A stretch of DNA of 36,112 bases from G963692885 sp964657395 (GTDB lineage Bacteria; Acidobacteriota; Terriglobia; Terriglobales; Acidobacteriaceae), in contig CAZZUX010000028.1 of NCBI GenBank assembly GCA_964657395.1, positions 1 to 36,112 of the forward strand, in the 5' to 3' direction. Below the pieces are notes generated by a model that saw nothing but the letters and a program-made list of their open reading frames with translations, had not been told where the DNA came from and did not search any database. The translations under genes and the position numbers were made by a program. Of this stretch, positions 33,123-36,112 are shown piece by piece (within the stretch, counting starts at the first letter, position 1; each line of letters begins with the position of its first letter).

Positions 33123-34046
33123 ATGGGGATGGCTGTTCAGGAAACATGGCCGGCTCTGCCGCAGGGCGAGTGGAGCGATACCTGTGTGACGCTGCAGTTG
33201 TGGATGCAGATCATTGGAAAGATACGGCTGAAGCTGATGCCCGCCATCAATCACACGTGGAGTGTGACACTGTATCCGACGGTGCGTGGCTTCACAACCA
33301 CGCCGATGCCCCACGGCACCGTGATGCTGCAGATCGATTTCGACTTTATCGACCACGTGCTGGTGATGGAGACGAGCCTTGGCGAGCGCCGCAGTATCCA
33401 GCTCAAGCCGATGACGGTGGCTGAGTTTTACAACCAGGTGATGCATGCACTGGAAGAGCTGGGAACGCCAGTGCACATCTGGCCGACGCCGGTGGAGGTA
33501 GAGAAGCCGATCCCGTTCGCCGAGGACCTGACGCATCACTCGTATGACCCGGAATACGCAAAGCGGTTCTGGCGGGTGGTGCTGCAGGCATCGCGTGTCA
33601 TGACGGAGTTCCGGGCGCGCTTTACAGGGAAGGTCAGCCTGGTTCACCTGTTCTGGGGAGCGATGGACCTGGCATGTACGCGATTCTCGGGTCGGGTGGC
33701 GCCGGAGCATCCCAGCATGGCCGGACTTGCGGATCGCGTGGTGCGGGATGCGTATTCGCACGAGGTAAGCAGCTGCGGATTCTGGCCGGGGGCGCCCGGG
33801 ATGGAGGCGATGTTTTATAGCTATGCCTATCCGGAACCGCCGGGATATGCGCAGGCTGCGATCGCTCCGCCGGAAGCAGGCTATGACGCGAAGATGGGCG
33901 AGTTCGTGCTGCCGTATGAGGCTGTGCGGACAGCGGCTGATCCGGATGCCATGCTGTTGCAATTTCTGCAAAGCACCTACGAGGCGGCAGCAGATTGCGG
34001 CAAGTGGGACAGAACCGCGCTGGAATTGGCGAAGCCCGCCAGCTAG
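33123..34046 (+). CDS. DUF5996 family protein
   Basis: A 307-residue soluble protein. WPALPQGEWSDTCVTLQLW at the start, RSIQLKPMTVAEFY, VSLVHLFWGAMDLACTRFSG, DAYSHEVSSCGFWPG and YSYAYPEPPG are the conserved blocks of DUF5996, a widespread family without known function. His, Trp and acidic residues are clustered in the later blocks, which would suit a ligand or active site, but none is proven. GGAGGGAG just before the ATG at 33123 supports this start. Its stop overlaps the convergent methyltransferase stop in the shared bases CTAG. Confidence 0.88.
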   Translation: MGMAVQETWPALPQGEWSDTCVTLQLWMQIIGKIRLKLMPAINHTWSVTLYPTVRGFTTTPMPHGTVMLQIDFDFIDHVLVMETSLGERRSIQLKPMTVAEFYNQVMHALEELGTPVHIWPTPVEVEKPIPFAEDLTHHSYDPEYAKRFWRVVLQASRVMTEFRARFTGKVSLVHLFWGAMDLACTRFSGRVAPEHPSMAGLADRVVRDAYSHEVSSCGFWPGAPGMEAMFYSYAYPEPPGYAQAAIAPPEAGYDAKMGEFVLPYEAVRTAADPDAMLLQFLQSTYEAAADCGKWDRTALELAKPAS

Positions 34047-34876
34047 GCGCTGCGTGTCGCGGTCACCTGCAGATACTGGTTGGCTACAAGCAGATGATCG
34101 GCGGGATCAGGTGCGGTGTTGGCGCCTGCCCACAGGGCTTCGAGGTCGCTTGCCAGCGCCGCCTGCCCGGCTTCGTCGAGGCGGTTGAAGGCCATCTGGG
34201 TGGGTCCGAAGTAACTGCGGAAGAAGGCGACGGCCCCGGCAGCGTTGGTTGCCATCTCGAAGTCGATGTCGATGAGCCTGGTCTCGATGTTCTCGAAGGC
34301 GGGCGCGAGACGCTGACGGATTGTGGCTTCATCTCCCCAAAGGACGGGGGGAGCGATGCCAGGTGGCGGAGGGACGTGACGGCCGGTGACTGCAAACATC
34401 TGTCCGCTGAAGCTGGCGGGGTTCCAGTTAGCCATGGCAAGACGGCCTCCGGGTTTTACAACACGCGCTAACTCGGACGCGACGACTTCCGGACGCGGTG
34501 CGAACATGGCGCCGAACATGGATACGACAGCGTCGAAGGAGGCGTCGGCGTAGGGCAGCTGCTCGGCATCGCCTTCGTCAAAGGTGACGGTGAGGTTTTC
34601 TGCGGCGGCACGTTCGCGGGCCTGCTCGAGCAGGTTCGGCGCGATGTCGACGCCCGTGACGATGCAGCCCTGGCGTGCGAGAGGGATGGCGAGGTTGCCG
34701 GTACCGCAGGCAACGTCGAGCACGCGGGCTCCCTGGGGAAGGTGTAGGCCGGCGATGAAGAGTTCAGCGCCGCGGGCGATGGTTTTGGCAACGACGCCGA
34801 AGTCGCCGGCCATCCAGGAGGCGCGCATGGAGGCTTTGAGTTGTTGCAGTTTTGGATCGGCGGTTGAGGTGGTCAT
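34043..34876 (-). CDS. SAM-dependent class I methyltransferase
   Basis: A 277-residue protein with a Rossmann-type methyltransferase domain: LDVACGTGNLAIPLA (motif I), VTGVDIAPNLLEQA (acidic end of strand 2), FDEGDAEQLPYADASFDAV (motifs II/III) and RVVKPGGRLAMANW. It belongs to the Methyltransf_11/25 type that includes UbiE-like and small-molecule methyltransferases. Substrate unknown. GAGGGC before the ATG at 34876 supports this start. The stop is shared with DUF5996 in CTAG on the other strand. Confidence 0.9.
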   Translation of the reverse strand: MTTSTADPKLQQLKASMRASWMAGDFGVVAKTIARGAELFIAGLHLPQGARVLDVACGTGNLAIPLARQGCIVTGVDIAPNLLEQARERAAAENLTVTFDEGDAEQLPYADASFDAVVSMFGAMFAPRPEVVASELARVVKPGGRLAMANWNPASFSGQMFAVTGRHVPPPPGIAPPVLWGDEATIRQRLAPAFENIETRLIDIDFEMATNAAGAVAFFRSYFGPTQMAFNRLDEAGQAALASDLEALWAGANTAPDPADHLLVANQYLQVTATRSA

Positions 34877-34955
34877 CGTGCCCTCGCGGTGTGGATACAG
34901 GGTGCTTGACGAGGGTGCGGGCGTCAAGGATTTATGGGTTGTGCTGATCGGGAGG

Positions 34956-35005
34956 GAGCGGATGGCTTCGCCATGGCCCACCCTAGCTGCGCGAGGATGG
35001 GGCAT
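34956..35005. repeat. Two hairpins in an intergenic region (possible REP-like element)
   Basis: A small hairpin ATGGC-TTC-GCCAT (34962-34974) leads into a larger imperfect one, ATGGCCCACCCT (34973-34984) with AGGATGGGGCAT (34994-35005), having one mismatch and one G-T pair around a 9-nt loop. The first part (13 nt from 34956) also occurs at 22510-22522. The pattern is like REP-type intergenic repeats, but only this copy is well formed here. It could also act as a bidirectional terminator. Confidence 0.4.
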
Positions 35006-35023
35006 CCCGTCTTGGTTTGATCG

Positions 35024-35491
35024 TCAGGAGTGGGCGGCGTGTTCCAGGGTGGCGAGGTCGATCTTCTTCATCTGCAGCATGGCTTCCATTGCCTGTGGGT
35101 TTTGGATCAGGGCGGGAAGCTGCTTAGGAATCACCTGCCATGACAATCCGAATTTGTCTTTAAGCCAGCCGCACGGGCCTTCCTTCCCGCCCTCGGAAAG
35201 CTTGCTCCAGTAGTGGTCGACATCGGCCTGGTTCTCACAGCTGACGACGAAGGAAACTGCTTCGTTGAAGTGGTGGATGGGACCGCCGTTCAGAGCGGTG
35301 AAATTCTGACCATCCAACTGGAAGCTGATAGTGATGACCTTGCCTGGTCGGCCCTGCGCGTCCTCAGGCTGCAGCGTGCGGGTGCGATGCGAGTTGGGGA
35401 AGATGCCTAGATAAAAGTCGACGGCCTCTTCTGCATTCTTGTCGAACCAGAGAAATGGCGTGATGCACGAGGCGGGATGAATGTCGGTCAT
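35024..35491 (-). CDS. VOC family protein (PhnB/glyoxalase-like)
   Basis: A 155-residue vicinal-oxygen-chelate protein. TPFLWFDKNAEEAVDFYLGIF is the start typical of the 3-demethylubiquinone/PhnB-like VOC subgroup, followed by TISFQLDGQNFTALNGG, SFVVSCENQADVDHYWSKL, CGWLKDKFGLSWQVIP and a helical tail. The fold repeats two beta-alpha-beta-beta-beta units. Metal use and substrate are unknown. AAGGAGC lies 4 nt before the ATG, and a -10-like TATACT (35521-35526, minus) lies about 30 nt upstream. It is a lone gene downstream of the MFS transporter on the same strand. Confidence 0.9.
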   Translation of the reverse strand: MTDIHPASCITPFLWFDKNAEEAVDFYLGIFPNSHRTRTLQPEDAQGRPGKVITISFQLDGQNFTALNGGPIHHFNEAVSFVVSCENQADVDHYWSKLSEGGKEGPCGWLKDKFGLSWQVIPKQLPALIQNPQAMEAMLQMKKIDLATLEHAAHS

Positions 35492-35551
35492 GAATGCTCC
35501 TTGGGGAAATGCAGGAGCGCAGTATAACGGGTCTTTACTGAGCCCTGCTTT

Positions 35552-36112
35552 CTAGTCGGAAGCAGCCAGTGGGGCGGAGACATTTTCAAGAGACTGACCT
35601 TCGGCTTTGACGCCCAGGAAGGCTTCAGCGACTGCGCCGAGGACCATGAGAGCAGCGCCTCCATAGTAGCCGTAAACCAGCGGCTGACGGCTTTGTTCGG
35701 CGATGAGGTGGCCGAAGATGGAGGGCGCGCCTACGCCGCCAATGAGCGTGCCGGCGGCGTAGAAGATGGAGATGGCGAGGGCACGGATCTCCAGCGGAAA
35801 GATTTCACTGACCGTGAGGTAGGCGGCGCTCGAGGCGCAGGAGGCGACGAAGAAGATCGCGGTCCAGCACAGGGATTGCGTGCGTGCGGTGAGCACGCCC
35901 ATGCCGAAGAGCCAGCCTGTGATGGCGAGCAGGATGCCGGAGCCGGCGTAGGTGAAGACGATCATCGGTTTGCGTCCGATGGTGTCAAAGAGGCGGCCCA
36001 TCAGCAGCGGCCCGAGAACGTTGCCGAGTGCGAAGGGGAGCAGGTAGAGGCCGGTGCGGCCCGCGGGGACGTTGTAGAAGCGGATTAGGACGAGCGCGTA
36101 GGTGAAGAAGAT
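35552..36112 (-). CDS. MFS transporter, sugar/metabolite symporter type (5' end outside window)
   Basis: The last 186 residues of a 12-helix major facilitator transporter. The frame is open to the window edge, so the start lies beyond 36112. Visible are five to six C-terminal helices, the loop motif GRLFDTIGRKPM (the GRxxDxxGRK signature of the sugar-transporter branch), SEIFPLEIRALAI (the sugar_tr PESPR-like position before helix 11) and a short polar C-terminus. Substrate cannot be predicted from this part. It may share a transcript with the VOC gene (60 nt apart). Confidence 0.9.
   Translation of the reverse strand: MFFTYALVLIRFYNVPAGRTGLYLLPFALGNVLGPLLMGRLFDTIGRKPMIVFTYAGSGILLAITGWLFGMGVLTARTQSLCWTAIFFVASCASSAAYLTVSEIFPLEIRALAISIFYAAGTLIGGVGAPSIFGHLIAEQSRQPLVYGYYGGAALMVLGAVAEAFLGVKAEGQSLENVSAPLAASD

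Noticed and set aside
22510..34968. 13-nt match GAGCGGATGGCTT at 22510 and 34956 taken alone as a repeat family
   Set aside because: Matches of this length are expected by chance in a 36 kb GC-rich window; it is only mentioned in support of the hairpin element.
1..36112. CRISPR arrays, tRNA or rRNA genes, prophage or insertion sequences
   Set aside because: No regularly spaced repeats, RNA gene signatures, transposase or integrase motifs, or terminal inverted repeats were seen on either strand.

Overview
The window is a 36.1 kb piece of a GC-rich bacterial chromosome. The gene set and style suggest a soil-type acidobacterium (class Terriglobia, Acidobacteriaceae-like): long GTG/GCG-rich genes, secreted glycoside hydrolases, an OprB-type porin (so a Gram-negative envelope), a KimA-type permease, and DUF1569, DUF2147 and DUF5996 proteins. 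The taxonomy is inferred from gene style and recall, not from a marker gene. No rRNA, tRNA, CRISPR array, phage or insertion sequence was seen.

Layout. (1) 1-6019, plus strand: an aromatic amino acid supraoperon, trpC-trpF-trpB-trpA, then an AroQ-class chorismate mutase, a type I-beta DAHP synthase and prephenate dehydrogenase (tyrA). It covers the first and later steps of the pathway towards Trp, Tyr and Phe. A strong palindrome sits on the tyrA stop codon. (2) 6066-12053, plus: a polytopic membrane protein, a secreted GH2 beta-glucuronidase/galactosidase and a KimA-type potassium transporter. The GH2 gene is interrupted by 100 Ns, but the 55 bases on each side of the gap are identical. Collapsing them restores one intact 621-residue enzyme, so the gap is an assembly artefact. 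(3) 12072-20626: a disordered protein with a ribbon-helix-helix-like segment (minus), an OprB-type carbohydrate porin, two small membrane proteins, a secreted GH38 alpha-mannosidase and a secreted GH130 mannoside-active enzyme. A near-perfect LacI-type operator lies just before GH38. A perfect intrinsic terminator lies between GH38 and the GH130 ribosome binding site. This looks like a periplasmic module for mannose- and uronate-containing glycans.

(4) 20766-27741: threonine dehydrogenase, a PIN-domain toxin-antitoxin pair, a site-2-protease-like M50 peptidase, an acyltransferase-3 protein, a NodB-type polysaccharide deacetylase and the panB-panC pair for pantothenate. (5) 27751-36112: mostly single genes on both strands. 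They are DUF2147, DUF421 (YetF-like), a small unannotated protein, a luciferase-like oxidoreductase, a DUF1569 (DinB-like) protein, a secreted beta-propeller protein, a lipoprotein RNase T2, DUF5996, a SAM methyltransferase, a VOC/PhnB-like protein and the 3' part of an MFS transporter cut by the window edge.

The most notable items are the spurious gap in GH2, the LacI-type operator and terminator that frame the mannosidase gene, the twin 15-base stop-to-start junctions in the aromatic operon, the uncharacterised disordered/RHH protein, and several small genes that are easy to miss. Nothing here is clearly a new defence or mobile system.
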